Source of the DNA: Cohnella faecalis
GTDB lineage: Bacteria; Bacillota; Bacilli; Paenibacillales; Paenibacillaceae
Direction of reading: 5' to 3'
Assembly (NCBI RefSeq): GCF_003570905.1
Contig: NZ_QXJM01000040.1
Span: 783,529 to 847,528, forward strand
Length of the DNA: 64,000 bases
In this document: one piece after another, positions 47,740-60,958 of the stretch
Numbering within the stretch: the first letter of the stretch is position 1
How the letters are laid out: each line of letters begins with the position of its first letter
The notes under the pieces: generated by a model
What the model saw: only the letters and a program-made list of their open reading frames with translations
Database searches by the model: none
What the model was told of the DNA's origin: nothing
Translations under genes and position numbers: made by a program

Positions 47740-49160
47740 TCAGAACGTCTCTGCCTCTTTGGTTTTCCGCTTCCTCCATGCCAATTCATAGACCACCGGA
47801 ACAACAATCAACGTTAACAGCGTTGAGGTGAATAATCCGCCGATGACCGTAATGGCGAGTCCGCCGGAAATTAGGCTGGTTGAAGAGCCTGATAATGCGA
47901 GCGGTACGAGCGCTAACATGGTTGCAAATGCAGTCATCAGAATCGGACGAAGGCGGGTCTTGGATGCTTCCACGATCGCTTCCGTTATCGGCATGCCGGC
48001 GGATTTGCGGTTCTTCTCGACCCGATCGAGCAGCACTACTGCATTGGTAACGACAATCCCTATGAGCATAAGCATCCCGATCATTCCGCTCATCGATAAG
48101 GACTGTCCGGTAACGAACAGAGCGCCGAGAGCGCCAACCGGAATGAACAATAGCGAGGACAGAATGATCAGCGGCGTAAGCAGCCCGCCGAATGTCATGC
48201 TCATCACGAGGAAGACAAGACCGATGGCCACGACCATGGCGATTCCGAGATTAACAAAGCCCTCCGCAATCATCTGTTGACCGCCGCCGATAGTCACTTC
48301 AACGCCGCTTGGCAGCGACAAGCTATTGATGTTATCTTCGATTTTTTTCGTGACCGCTGAAACCTCATCGGATTTTTTGACTGTTCCGCTGATTTGAGCA
48401 TACATCTTGCCATCGTCATGATTGACCTGAATCCAAGCATTCTGCTGCGTAATGTCGGCAACGTCTTTTAGCTTCTTCAAGCCGCCGACAGTCGGGACTT
48501 GGACATTCTCAAGCTCCTCCCTGGATGTGATCTGCCGATCGTAGGACAAGGTGATATCCCGATCTTTATTATCAATCGTATACGTTCCGGCATCTACCGG
48601 ACGCAACTGTTCTCCTACGAGCTGCATGATCAATAAGGGACTCACATTCGCATCGATTCCTTGCTGATTTAGCGTCAGAACCCATTTTGGGGAGACTTCG
48701 TTCATATTGTTCGTAATATCCTTGAGGTCGCTGCTTTGTTTCATCAAGCTTTCAATTTGCTGGCTGCTTTCGCCAAATTGTCCGCATTATTTGCAAACAC
48801 GCTTACGTCGATATTGTTGCCAGTTACCAGGCCTTCCTGCTCGCCCGCCTTGACATTGATCGCCGTTCCTTCTTCCTCGGCCGTCACAATAGCCGGCAGC
48901 TCCGTATTCATGCGATCGACAAGCTGATCGATATCTGTCCCGTCAACGAACTGCGCAGTTACCGTTGCTTTGTTCTTGCCTCCGGATGATGCCAACGGGT
49001 TACCGCCTGAGCTGCCAATGGATACGCTATAGCTTTCTGTTTCGTTCAATTCTTTCAAATAGCTCTCCACTTTGGCGCTGACTTTGTCGGTTTGCTCCAA
49101 GCCGCTCTTAGAGGGCAGAGTGATCCCAATTGACGCTGTCGGACCGAGCCGCGGAAGGAA
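47740..49160 (-). pseudogene. Copy A: RND (AcrB/SwrC-like) efflux transporter, 3' part only
   Basis: The C-terminal half of an RND/HAE1 transporter. The strand is open from 47740 to about 48750 (ending KRKTKEAETF) and from 48744 to 49100 in another frame. One missing G near 48762 (TGCTGGCTG instead of TGCTGGGCTG in copy C) causes the break. At 49160 the coding sequence stops abruptly and the sequence turns back on itself as copy B. The last 20 bp before the turn carry several single-base losses relative to copy C. Confidence 0.85.
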
Positions 49161-50496
49161 GCCAAAGTGGAGAGCTATTTGAAAGAATTGAACGAAACAG
49201 AAAGCTATAGCGTATCCATTGGCAGCTCAGGCGGTAACCCGTTGGCATCATCCGGAGGCAAGAACAAAGCAACGGTAACTGCGCAGTTCGTTGACGGGAC
49301 AGATATCGATCAGCTTGTCGATCGCATGAATACGGAGCTGCCGGCTATTGTGACGCCGAGGAAGAAGGAACGGCGATCAATGTCAAGGCGGGCGAGCAGG
49401 AAGGCCTGGTAACTGGCAACAATATCGACGTAAGCGTGTTTGCAAATAATGCGGACAATTTGGCGAAAGCAGCCCAGCAAATTGAAAGCTTGATGAAACA
49501 AAGCAGCGACCTCAAGGATATTACGAACAATATGAACGAAGTCTCCCCAAAATGGGTTCTGACGCTAAATCAGCAAGGAATCGATGCGAATGTGAGTCCC
49601 TTATTGATCATGCAGCTCGTAGGAGAACAGTTGCGTCCGGTAGATGCCGGAACGTATACGATTGATAATAAAGATCGGATATCACCTTGTCCTACGATCG
49701 GCAGATCACATCCAGGGAGGAGCTTGAGAATGTCCAAGTCCCGACTGTCGGCGGCTTGAAGAAGCTAAAAGACGTTGCCGACATTACGCAGCAGAATGCT
49801 TGGATTCAGGTCAATCATGACGATGGCAAGATGTATGCTCAAATCAGCGGAACAGTCAAAAAATCCGATGAGGTTTCAGCGGTCACGAAAAAAATCGAAG
49901 ATAACATCAATAGCTTGTCGCTGCCAAGCGGCGTTGAAGTGACTATCGGCGGCGGTCAACAGATGATTGCGGAGGGCTTTGTTAATCTCGGAATCGCCAT
50001 GGTCGTGGCCATCGGTCTTGTCTTCCTCGTGATGAGCATGACATTCGGCGGGCTGCTTACGCCGCTGATCATTCTGTCCTCGCTATTGTTCATTCCGGTT
50101 GGCGCTCTCGGCGCTCTGTTCGTTACCGGACAGTCCTTATCGATGAGCGGAATGATCGGGATGCTTATGCTCATAGGGATTGTCGTTACCAATGCAGTAG
50201 TGCTGCTCGATCGGGTCGAGAAGAACCGCAAATCCGCCGGCATGCCGATAACGGAAGCGATCGTGGAAGCATCCAAGACCCGCCTTCGTCCGATTCTGAT
50301 GACTGCATTTGCAACCATGTTAGCGCTCGTACCGCTCGCATTATCAGGCTCTTCAACCAGCCTAATTTCCGGCGGACTCGCCATTACGGTCATCGGCGGA
50401 TTATTCACCTCAACGCTGTTAACGTTGATTGTTGTTCCGGTGGTCTATGAATTGGCATGGAGGAAGCGGAAAACCAAAGAGGCAGAGACGTTCTGA
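49161..50496 (+). pseudogene. Copy B: RND efflux transporter, 3' part only, inverted
   Basis: Inverted duplicate of copy A, beginning inside the gene (GTG at 49167 reads ESYLKELNETESYSVSIGSS). Frames break near 49355 (missing base in the GACGCCGAGG region) and near 49678 (extra base around AAAGATCGGATATC). The remaining 269 codons to 50496 are intact and include the second membrane half with GIVVTNAVVLLDRVEK. With no upstream start region it cannot be a working gene as shown. Confidence 0.85.
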
Positions 50497-50551
50497 GCGG
50501 GGGTACGACCATGAGAAGCGGATTCCATTAAATTGTCCAGGATGAGTGGAG

Positions 50552-50585
50552 AGGCGCACGGTTACGGTGACGTAATCGTGCGCCT
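50552..50585. terminator. Bidirectional terminator between RND and GNAT genes, copy B
   Basis: Inverted copy of the 47651-47684 hairpin: a 15-bp stem with a 4-nt loop. Confidence 0.7.
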
Positions 50586-50632
50586 TTCATTTCCTTCCAG
50601 AAAACAATCCTTCGATTTGTTTTTTAGAAATG

Positions 50633-51064
50633 CTAGCTTTGTTGTTGTACACTCCATGTGGGAGGTCGTTTCAGAAACCGATCCGGATCCTTAATAAATC
50701 CATATTTCTCATACAGCCCGTGAGCATCCAGTGTCCCCAATAGGCCCATCATTCCTTCAAACTCATCTGAGTCTACAATAATTTCAACTAATTTCTTCCC
50801 TATCCCCTTGCCTCTGTACTCCTCCAAAACAAATACATCACATATATAAAAGAATGTCGCACCGTCACTAATAACTCTCGCAAAACCGACTTGTTTTTCG
50901 TCTTTGTACACACCTAAGCAATAAGAATTTTCTATAGCCTTAATGGTACGATCGATAGGTCTTTTATTAGCCCAATAGCTTCGCGACAAAAAATCTATCA
51001 CGATATCCTTATCAATTCTTGTCTTATCATTGCTGATACAAAATTCATTAAACATAACTTCCAT
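50633..51064 (-). CDS. GNAT acetyltransferase, copy B
   Basis: The same 143-aa GNAT protein as at 47172 and 60959, on the opposite strand because the whole block is inverted. It has the same upstream GTGGAGG site and the same divergent arrangement with the helicase gene. It is intact, with the acetyl-CoA binding motif YRGKGIGKKL. It may not exist as a separate gene if the triplication is an assembly artefact. Confidence 0.8.
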   Translation of the reverse strand: MEVMFNEFCISNDKTRIDKDIVIDFLSRSYWANKRPIDRTIKAIENSYCLGVYKDEKQVGFARVISDGATFFYICDVFVLEEYRGKGIGKKLVEIIVDSDEFEGMMGLLGTLDAHGLYEKYGFIKDPDRFLKRPPTWSVQQQS

Positions 51065-51299
51065 GAGATCGCCTCCACGATGTATTTAAGATATTACATA
51101 ACCATTCCCCGAGCTTTCCCAATGAATAAGAATCATCGTATCACTCTATCGTCGAAAATATTCTCGACATCTTATTTTGAGTTGGAATATTCTATGATTT
51201 TTAAGTCGAAAGAAGGAGATTGTTGCCAGTTGTTGAACTTATTTATATAAATATCTGTTTTCATCTAGTGATAAAGTCCTGAACGGCTGAGGTGTTATT

Positions 51300-54200
51300 A
51301 TGGCTGCAATTGATGTTCGTATAGATAAGTGGAAGAAGCGTCTTCTTGATTTGGGCAAAAAAAAACAGACTCATCAACTATCGAGAAACAAAACGTTCCA
51401 ACATAAAAATAGTAGCCCCTGATCTCGTGGAGTTGTATAGACTACTCATACTTAATGAAAGTGCCTTAGAATTTCCATTCCCATTTGAAGATGATGACAA
51501 TGACTATGACGACGAAACTGAATCATATATTTCACTTGGCGACTTACAGACCAATCAAACCATTAAGGAGCAACAGAAGACATTAAGAAATCTTAGAAAT
51601 AAAGCAAAAACAGCCCTAGAAGAGCAAGGCGTAAACATCCTTTATCTTTCATTTGGTTTTCTAAAGTGGAGGGAGAGCCCCGACTCTGATCGAATTATCT
51701 CTTCTCCCATCGTGCTTGCTCCGGTTTCGCTCATGCTGGAGTCATTAACGTCACCATTCGTTCTACGTATGCATGAAGATGAAATTGTAATTAACCCAAC
51801 ATTAAAATATAAGATGGAACATGAATTTGGGGTAATTTTACCTGAGTTTGATGCACACGAAGATAGTATTACCACTTATCTCGACAACCTCAACAAATCT
51901 GTTATTAAAAATAAATGGGAAGTTACATTTGAGACCGGGCCTAAGCTTGCTCTCCTTCTTGAAAATAAATATGTACGAAGACTTGGATAAGAATCAGGAT
52001 AAGATTAAAACTCATCCTGTCCTTCTCGGGCTATCCGGAGACCGAAGTCAAATAAAGACTTTGCCTGAGGAATTCAATCATTTTGATCATGACCGGAAGA
52101 CGCGGGCTATTGATACATTTCAAATCGTTGATGCAGATTCCAGCCAGCAGGACGCCATTCTTTACGCAAAGAAAGGTGTCAGCTTTGTGCTGCAAGGGCC
52201 TCCTGGTACTGGAAAAAGCCAAACGATTACAAACATTATCGCCGAGAGTCTTGCTGAGGGAAAGCGAGTGCTATTTGTTTCGGAGAAAATGGCAGCACTT
52301 GAGGTTGTACACAAACGATTGACACAAGCAGGCTTATCAGATTTTTGTCTAACCCTACATAGCCATAGAGCTAATAAGAAGGAAGTCCTAAACGATCTTG
52401 GTAATACATTGGCTCTTAATAGATTTAAAGTTCATGATGAGGCAATATCCCAACTAGAACTACTTGAAAAGCAAAGGGATAAACTAAATCAATATATTAC
52501 TGAACTTCACACGACCATTCAGCCTCTCAATCAAACACTATACAGAATAAATGGGAAATTAGCTAAGTTATACGAAACCCCGGATGTTATTTTCTCCATT
52601 GACAATATCGGCGAAACGACTCCAGAGAAGTTGAATAGATATATTTACCTTTTGAATGAATTCTCCAAAACCATTGGAAAAATGACTGAGGATTACGCGC
52701 TCAACCCTTGGAGGAACTGCACAGTTCCCAATGTTTCGCATGAACTACGGCACGATATTGAAACAAACTTAAGAAAGCTGACCCCCGCTTTCCATATACT
52801 TGTTGAGAACTATAATAAAATCTATTCGAACCTTGAACTGAACAGAGATTTAACGCTAGCTACTGCAGAGGAATTCATTGAGATTCTCGACATATCGGAA
52901 AAGTCGCCGGGAATTCCGATTCATTGGATAACTACTGAAAATATTACTCCACTGATTCAGCAAGCTGAGAAATTTCTTGCAATGAAAAAGGAATATGAAG
53001 TTTACCAGTCAGAGTTAGTCAATATTTATGACAAAGAATACTTTATTCTGCCAGCAGAAAATACGAAATCACTACTCTCATCAAGTGTTACTTCGATTAA
53101 GCCTTCATTAAATGCGGATAGTTTTTCAAGTGAAAATGATATTTTGAAGTTCGCAAAATCAATCATTAATGAACTGACTTCTTTTTGTGGAAAAATAGAA
53201 GATACTTCAACTGCAGCAGAGAGTATTTTTGAAATATTAAAAATCCCTTATAAGAGATCCATTTCAGGTTTAGAAACTCTTCATACATTATTGGGCCTCA
53301 TACTTCTAAATCCAAGACCTACTGAGGCATGGTTTGATCCCAGTAAGTATAATGCAATTAAGAAATTGTCAGAAGAAGCAAAGAATAAGTACAACGAGAT
53401 CAACGATCTCACGACTTTCATTAGCAGCCGTTTCGATAATGAGATTTTTGACATTGATTACTCGTCTATGCTCAAACGTTTTAAAGTTGAATACACATCT
53501 TGGTTCAAGACCATTAAGAAGAGCTATAGAACAGATAAAAAACAAATTCGTGCTTTGATGAGAGACAGTTCTTTAAAGCTCGATGACCAAACCATCATTG
53601 CAGTATTAAACGAATTAAAAGAACTCGGGGAAAAGCATTCGTGGTTAATTGAAAATGAACAAATACTCGCCCAATTACTCGGGAGCCATTACTTGGGAAA
53701 AATGACGGACTGGGGGCTCTTCGAGCAATCGCTCGAACAATTTTCAAACATTATCAACTGTTTCTCAGGCGAAAATATTCCTGTTAGCGTTAAAGACTTT
53801 CTCGTTCAAGGAGGAACGAATTATCAGGACATTAAAACACGACATCAGAAGCTTGGTATCATAAAAGACTCCGATCTGATTCTTACTCTTCAAAAGATTT
53901 TTCCATCAACATCCGATTATAGAGTTTTGGATCTACAAGTACTTCTTGAAATGGTTGCCGGGGTAATGAAATCACTTCAGGTATTGAACGGATTATTTAC
54001 AGAGATAACAAAGCATAGTCAAAAAGAACTTTCATATGACGAGGTTATGAATGATCTCTCCAAGTTAGAGATTATTCAGATTATTGATCGCACAATCAAT
54101 ATGGAGAGCGACAACCTGAAAGAGAACTATCATAACTTCTTCAACGGTAGTATCCAAACCGATTGGAACTCCATCTTAGGATCTTTATCTTGGGCTGGAG

Positions 54201-56072
54201 ATTTTAAAAAATTATATGAAAAGTATTCATTGCCGCAGAGTTTTATTGCTCGTATTTGTTCCGATTTCTCATACGTCACAGAGGTCTCTTCTTACAATAA
54301 AATTCTTAAGGACAACTTGAATCAAATACAGAAGGAATGGCGATGGTTTGCAAGCCTCTTTAACAATAAAGAGGAGTTACATCGAACAGACGTAAGAGTT
54401 GTTTCTTTAAAAATTAGCAATTGTCTGAATAACATATTTTCTCTGGAAGAATGGATTGATTTTCGTAGCAGCAGGGATGAGTGCAATAAAGATGGACTAT
54501 CGGAATATGTTCAGAAGGTTGAGGAACTCAAAATCGACAAAGATCAGATAGTCGGTTCGTTCCTTAAGCGTTTTTATCGACTGTGGGTAGACTCTGTGAT
54601 CTTAAAGTTTCCATCAGTTAATTCATTCCGTAGTCGCAGTCACGATGAGATCATTCAAGAATTTAATCGTCTCGATTTAACTCAACTTTCATTGGCACGA
54701 ACAAGGACTAAAGAACGGCTTGTCTCAAGGTTGCCGGATTTAAACATAGCTACAATGGCTGTGGATGAGGTTGGAATATTAAAACGCGAGCTAGGCAAAC
54801 AACGCAAAATACTTCCTCTACGGAAACTATTCAAGGCAATACCTAATTTATTACTTACTCTAAAACCGTGTTTGATGATGTCTCCCCTCTCCGTAAGCTT
54901 ATTTCTTGATGCAGAGAACTACAATTTTGATGTGATTATCTTCGACGAGGCATCACAGGTTTGTACTGAAGATGCTATAGGAGCAATTATGAGAGGAAGG
55001 CAAGTCATTATTGCTGGTGATAATAAACAATTGCCACCTACCATTTTCTTTGCAGCGAGTACTTCAGATGGAGACTTTGACGTAGATGGGGAAGATGACG
55101 AAGATTTCGATGATGCGATGCGTTTGAGTCTATTCTTGATGAATCGCTTACTGTTCTGACGGAGCGAACACTACGATGGCATTATCGGAGTCGTCATGAA
55201 CATCTGATTGCTTTCTCAAATGCAAAAATTTACAATCATACTTTAATCACGTTTCTTCTCACATTGATAAGGTGCCTAACCACGGAGTCGAGTATATTTA
55301 TATTGAGAATGGAATTTATGATCGTGGCGGTAAGAAATGCAACGTACAAGAGGCCTCTCGTGTGGCTGAGCTAGTTTACGAGCATTTCCGCAACTATCCT
55401 GAAAGATCCTTAGGGGTTGTAACTTTTAGCGAAGCCCAACAACAGGCTGTGGAAACAGCGATTCGGCAATTGCGTCTACAAAATCAAGAATACGAGAAGT
55501 TCTTCAATGAAAAGAAAGAAGAAGCTTTTTTCATCAAAAACCTTGAGAACGTACAGGGCGACGAACGCGATACCATTATCTTCAGTATTGGTTATGCAAA
55601 AGATCCAAATGGCATTATGTATATGAACTTCGGGCCATTAAGCAGATCTGGTGGCTATCGTAGGTTGAATGTTGCTATAACCAGAGCTAAACATAATGTT
55701 AAGCTTGTAGGCTCGATTCGGGGCAACAGATATCAAGTTGGATAGCACGAATGCTGACGGTGTAAAAATGCTGCGGTCATACATTGAATTCGCAATAAAT
55801 GGGCCTGACGCAATATTTAATGAACTAACATATTCCGATACGGTTAACGTTGAATCCCCTTTGAAGAGTCTGTGTATGACTTCTTAGTAAAAAATGAGTT
55901 TATGGTTGCTACTCAAGTTGGTTGCTCTGGATATCGATCGATCTTGCCGTTAAACACCCAACGTTAAACGGTGATTCGTCCTCGGAATAGAGTGCGATGG
56001 GGCCACGTACCACTCCTAGAACGGCTAGAGAACGTGGACTGGCGTCCAAACCGTCTTTAGAGGATTCGGTTG
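51300..56072 (+). pseudogene. Copy B: DUF4011 helicase/nuclease, frameshifted and truncated
   Basis: Inverted copy of the helicase gene starting at ATG 51300. Breaks relative to copy C: nine A instead of eight near 51357-51365; an extra G near 51937-51942 (ACCGGGCCT); a missing C near 55115; a missing C near 55256; and disruption from about 55720 onward. The longest open part is 51848-55159, which contains Walker A (GPPGTGKSQT) and Walker B (DEAS). A substitution turns motif III PPTNF into PPTIF near 55042. The gene ends at the turning point at about 56072, so roughly 250 C-terminal codons, including DUF3320, are missing. Confidence 0.85.
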
Positions 56073-59000
56073 TTTAGAACGCAAGATCGATTCGATATCG
56101 AGCATCAACTTGAGTAGCAACCATAAACTCATTTTTACTAAGAAGTCATACACAGACTCTTCAAAGGGGATTCAACGTTAACCGTATCGGAATATGTTAG
56201 TTCATTAAATATTGCGTCAGGCCCATTTATTGCGAATTCAATGTATGACCGCAGCATTTTTACACCGTCAGCATTCGTGCTATCCAACTTGATATCTGTT
56301 GGCCGAATCGAGCCTACAAGCTTAACATTATGTTTAGCTCTGGTTATAGCAACATTCAACCTACGATAGCCACCAGATCTGCTTAATGGCCCGAAGTTCA
56401 TATACATAATGCATTTGGATCTTTTGCATAACCAATACTGAAGATAATGGTATCGCGTTCGTCGCCCTGTACGTTCTCAAGGTTTTTGATGAAAAAAGCT
56501 TCTTCTTTCTTTTCATTGAAGAACTTCTCGTATTCTTGATTTTGTAGACGCAATTGCCGAATCGCTGTTTCCACAGCCTGTTGTTGGGCTTCGCTAAAAG
56601 TTACAACCCCTAAGGATCTTTCAGGATAGTTGCGGAAATGCTCGTAAACTAGCTCAGCCACACGAGAGGCCTCTTGTACGTTGCATTTCTTACCGCCACG
56701 ATCATAAATTCCATTCTCAATATAAATATACTCGACTCCGTGGTTAGGCACCTTATCAATGTGAGAAGGAAACGTGATTAAAGTATGATTGTAAATTTTT
56801 GCATTTGAGAAAGCAATCAGATGTTCATGACGACTCCGATAATGCCATCGTAGTGTTCGCTCCGTCAGAACAGTAAGCGATTCATCAAGAATAGACTCAA
56901 ACGCATCGGCATCATCGAAATCTTCGTCATCTTCCCCATCTACGTCAAAGTCTCCATCTGAAGTACTCGCTGCAAAGAAATTGGTAGGTGGCAATTGTTT
57001 ATTATCACCAGCAATAATGACTTGCCTTCCTCTCATAATTGCTCCTATAGCATCTTCAGTACAAACCTGTGATGCCTCGTCGAAGATAATCACATCAAAA
57101 TTGTAGTTCTCTGCATCAAGAAATAAGCTTACGGAGAGGGGAGACATCATCAAACACGGTTTTAGAGTAAGTAATAAATTAGGTATTGCCTTGAATAGTT
57201 TCCGTAGAGGAAGTATTTTGCGTTGTTTGCCTAGCTCGCGTTTTAATATTCCAACCTCATCCACAGCCATTGTAGCTATGTTTAAATCCGGCAACCTTGA
57301 GACAAGCCGTTCTTTAGTCCTTGTTCGTGCCAATGAAAGTTGAGTTAAATCGAGACGATTAAATTCTTGAATGATCTCATCGTGACTGCGACTACGGAAT
57401 GAATTAACTGATGGAAACTTTAAGATCACAGAGTCTACCCACAGTCGATAAAAACGCTTAAGGAACGAACCGACTATCTGATCTTTGTCGATTTTGAGTT
57501 CCTCAACCTTCTGAACATATTCCGATAGTCCATCTTTATTGCACTCATCCCTGCTGCTACGAAAATCAATCCATTCTTCCAGAGAAAATATGTTATTCAG
57601 ACAATTGCTAATTTTTAAAGAAACAACTCTTACGTCTGTTCGATGTAACTCCTCTTTATTGTTAAAGAGGCTTGCAAACCATCGCCATTCCTTCTGTATT
57701 TGATTCAAGTTGTCCTTAAGAATTTTATTGTAAGAAGAGACCTCTGTGACGTATGAGAAATCGGAACAAATACGAGCAATAAAACTCTGCGGCAATGAAT
57801 ACTTTTCATATAATTTTTTAAAATCTCCAGCCCAAGATAAAGATCCTAAGATGGAGTTCCAATCGGTTTGGATACTACCGTTGAAGAAGTTATGATAGTT
57901 CTCTTTCAGGTTGTCGCTCTCCATATTGATTGTGCGATCAATAATCTGAATAATCTCTAACTTGGAGAGATCATTCATAACCTCGTCATATGAAAGTTCT
58001 TTTTGACTATGCTTTGTTATCTCTGTAAATAATCCGTTCAATACCTGAAGTGATTTCATTACCCCGGCAACCATTTCAAGAAGTACTTGTAGATCCAAAA
58101 CTCTATAATCGGATGTTGATGGAAAAATCTTTTGAAGAGTAAGAATCAGATCGGAGTCTTTTATGATACCAAGCTTCTGATGTCGTGTTTTAATGTCCTG
58201 ATAATTCGTTCCTCCTTGAACGAGAAAGTCTTTAACGCTAACAGGAATATTTTCGCCTGAGAAACAGTTGATAATGTTTGAAAATTGTTCGAGCGATTGC
58301 TCGAAGAGCCCCCAGTCCGTCATTTTTCCCAAGTAATGGCTCCCGAGTAATTGGGCGAGTATTTGTTCATTTTCAATTAACCACGAATGCTTTTCCCCGA
58401 GTTCTTTTAATTCGTTTAATACTGCAATGATGGTTTGGTCATCGAGCTTTAAAGAACTGTCTCTCATCAAAGCACGAATTTGTTTTTTATCTGTTCTATA
58501 GCTCTTCTTAATGGTCTTGAACCAAGATGTGTATTCAACTTTAAAACGTTTGAGCATAGACGAGTAATCAATGTCAAAAATCTCATTATCGAAACGGCTG
58601 CTAATGAAAGTCGTGAGATCGTTGATCTCGTTGTACTTATTCTTTGCTTCTTCTGACAATTTCTTAATTGCATTATACTTACTGGGATCAAACCATGCCT
58701 CAGTAGGTCTTGGATTTAGAAGTATGAGGCCCAATAATGTATGAAGAGTTTCTAAACCTGAAATGGATCTCTTATAAGGGATTTTTAATATTTCAAAAAT
58801 ACTCTCTGCTGCAGTTGAAGTATCTTCTATTTTTCCACAAAAAGAAGTCAGTTCATTAATGATTGATTTTGCGAACTTCAAAATATCATTTTCACTTGAA
58901 AAACTATCCGCATTTAATGAAGGCTTAATCGAAGTAACACTTGATGAGAGTAGTGATTTCGTATTTTCTGCTGGCAGAATAAAGTATTCTTTGTCATAAA

Positions 59001-60723
59001 TATTGACTAACTCTGACTGGTAAACTTCATATTCCTTTTTCATTGCAAGAAATTTCTCAGCTTGCTGAATCAGTGGAGTAATATTTTCAGTAGTTATCCA
59101 ATGAATCGGAATTCCCGGCGACTTTTCCGATATGTCGAGAATCTCAATGAATTCCTCTGCAGTAGCTAGCGTTAAATCTCTGTTCAGTTCAAGGTTCGAA
59201 TAGATTTTATTATAGTTCTCAACAAGTATATGGAAAGCGGGGGTCAGCTTTCTTAAGTTTGTTTCAATATCGTGCCGTAGTTCATGCGAAACATTGGGAA
59301 CTGTGCAGTTCCTCCAAGGGTTGAGCGCGTAATCCTCAGTCATTTTTCCAATGGTTTTGGAGAATTCATTCAAAAGGTAAATATATCTATTCAACTTCTC
59401 TGGAGTCGTTTCGCCGATATTGTCAATGGAGAAAATAACATCCGGGGTTTCGTATAACTTAGCTAATTTCCCATTTATTCTGTATAGTGTTTGATTGAGA
59501 GGCTGAATGGTCGTGTGAAGTTCAGTAATATATTGATTTAGTTTATCCCTTTGCTTTTCAAGTAGTTCTAGTTGGGATATTGCCTCATCATGAACTTTAA
59601 ATCTATTAAGAGCCAATGTATTACCAAGATCGTTTAGGACTTCCTTCTTATTAGCTCTATGGCTATGTAGGGTTAGACAAAAATCTGATAAGCCTGCTTG
59701 TGTCAATCGTTTGTGTACAACCTCAAGTGCTGCCATTTTCTCCGAAACAAATAGCACTCGCTTTCCCTCAGCAAGACTCTCGGCGATAATGTTTGTAATC
59801 GTTTGGCTTTTTCCAGTACCAGGAGGCCCTTGCAGCACAAAGCTGACACCTTTCTTTGCGTAAAGAATGGCGTCCTGCTGGCTGGAATCTGCATCAACGA
59901 TTTGAAATGTATCAATAGCCCGCGTCTTCCGGTCATGATCAAAATGATTGAATTCCTCAGGCAAAGTCTTTATTTGACTTCGGTCTCCGGATAGCCCGAG
60001 AAGGACAGGATGAGTTTTAATCTTATCCTGATTCTTATCCAAGTCTTCGTACATATTTATTTTCAAGAAGGAGAGCAAGCTTAGGCCGGTCTCAAATGTA
60101 ACTTCCCATTTATTTTTAATAACAGATTTGTTGAGGTTGTCGAGATAAGTGGTAATACTATCTTCGTGTGCATCAAACTCAGGTAAAATTACCCCAAATT
60201 CATGTTCCATCTTATATTTTAATGTTGGGTTAATTACAATTTCATCTTCATGCATACGTAGAACGAATGGTGACGTTAATGACTCCAGCATGAGCGAAAC
60301 CGGAGCAAGCACGATGGGAGAAGAGATAATTCGATCAGAGTCGGGGCTCTCCCTCCACTTTAGAAAACCAAATGAAAGATAAAGGATGTTTACGCCTTGC
60401 TCTTCTAGGGCTGTTTTTGCTTTATTTCTAAGATTTCTTAATGTCTTCTGTTGCTCCTTAATGGTTTGATTGGTCTGTAAGTCGCCAAGTGAAATATATG
60501 ATTCAGTTTCGTCGTCATAGTCATTGTCATCATCTTCAAATGGGAATGGAAATTCTAAGGCACTTTCATTAAGTATGAGTAGTCTATACAACTCCACGAG
60601 ATCAGGGGCTACTATTTTTATGTTGGAACGTTTTGTTTCTCGATAGTTGATGAGTCTGTTTTTTTTGCCCAAATCAAGAAGACGCTTCTTCCACTTATCT
60701 ATACGAACATCAATTGCAGCCAT
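56073..60723 (-). pseudogene. Copy C: DUF4011 helicase/nuclease, best-preserved frame, 3' truncated
   Basis: Starts at ATG 60723 after GAGGTG and stays open for 1,441 codons to 56398, giving the reference sequence for residues 1-1440. Walker A GPPGTGKSQT is at 299-308 and the DEAS Walker B is near residue 1215. A missing C near 56411 (ATAATGCATT instead of ATAATGCCATT in copy A) shifts the frame. A second open piece, 56138-56407, then carries motif VI (LNVAITRAKHN) and ends at another missing G near 56167. From 56073 the sequence turns into copy B, so about 290 C-terminal codons, with part of the nuclease domain and DUF3320, are absent. Combining C (N-terminal) and A (C-terminal) gives the likely true gene. 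Confidence 0.88.
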
Positions 60724-60958
60724 AATAACACCTCAGCCGTTCAGGACTTTATCACTAGATGAAAACAGATATTTATATAAATAAGTTCAACAACTGGCAA
60801 CAATCTCCTTCTTTCGACTTAAAAATCATAGAATATTCCAACTCAAAATAAGATGTCGAGAATATTTTCGACGATAGAGTGATACGATGATTCTTATTCA
60901 TTGGGAAAGCTCGGGGAATGGTTATGTAATATCTTAAATACATCGTGGAGGCGATCTC

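Larger units (their letters stand above)
42166..49160 (+). repeat. Repeat unit A (forward) of the inverted triplication
   Basis: About 7 kb carrying most of the helicase gene, the GNAT gene and the 3' part of the RND gene. Landmarks recur in copy C at an offset of 13,786-13,787 bp (helicase start 46937 to 60723; GNAT start 47172 to 60959) and in copy B in inverted order. The unit extends to 49160, about 87 bp further into the RND gene than copy B. Confidence 0.95.
49161..56072 (-). repeat. Repeat unit B (inverted) of the triplication
   Basis: Reverse complement of copy A 42166-49074 with scattered single-base indels and substitutions. It joins copy A at about 49160/49161 and copy C at about 56072/56073. 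The last 120 bp (about 55950-56072) are absent from copy C and carry many small errors relative to copy A. Confidence 0.95.
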
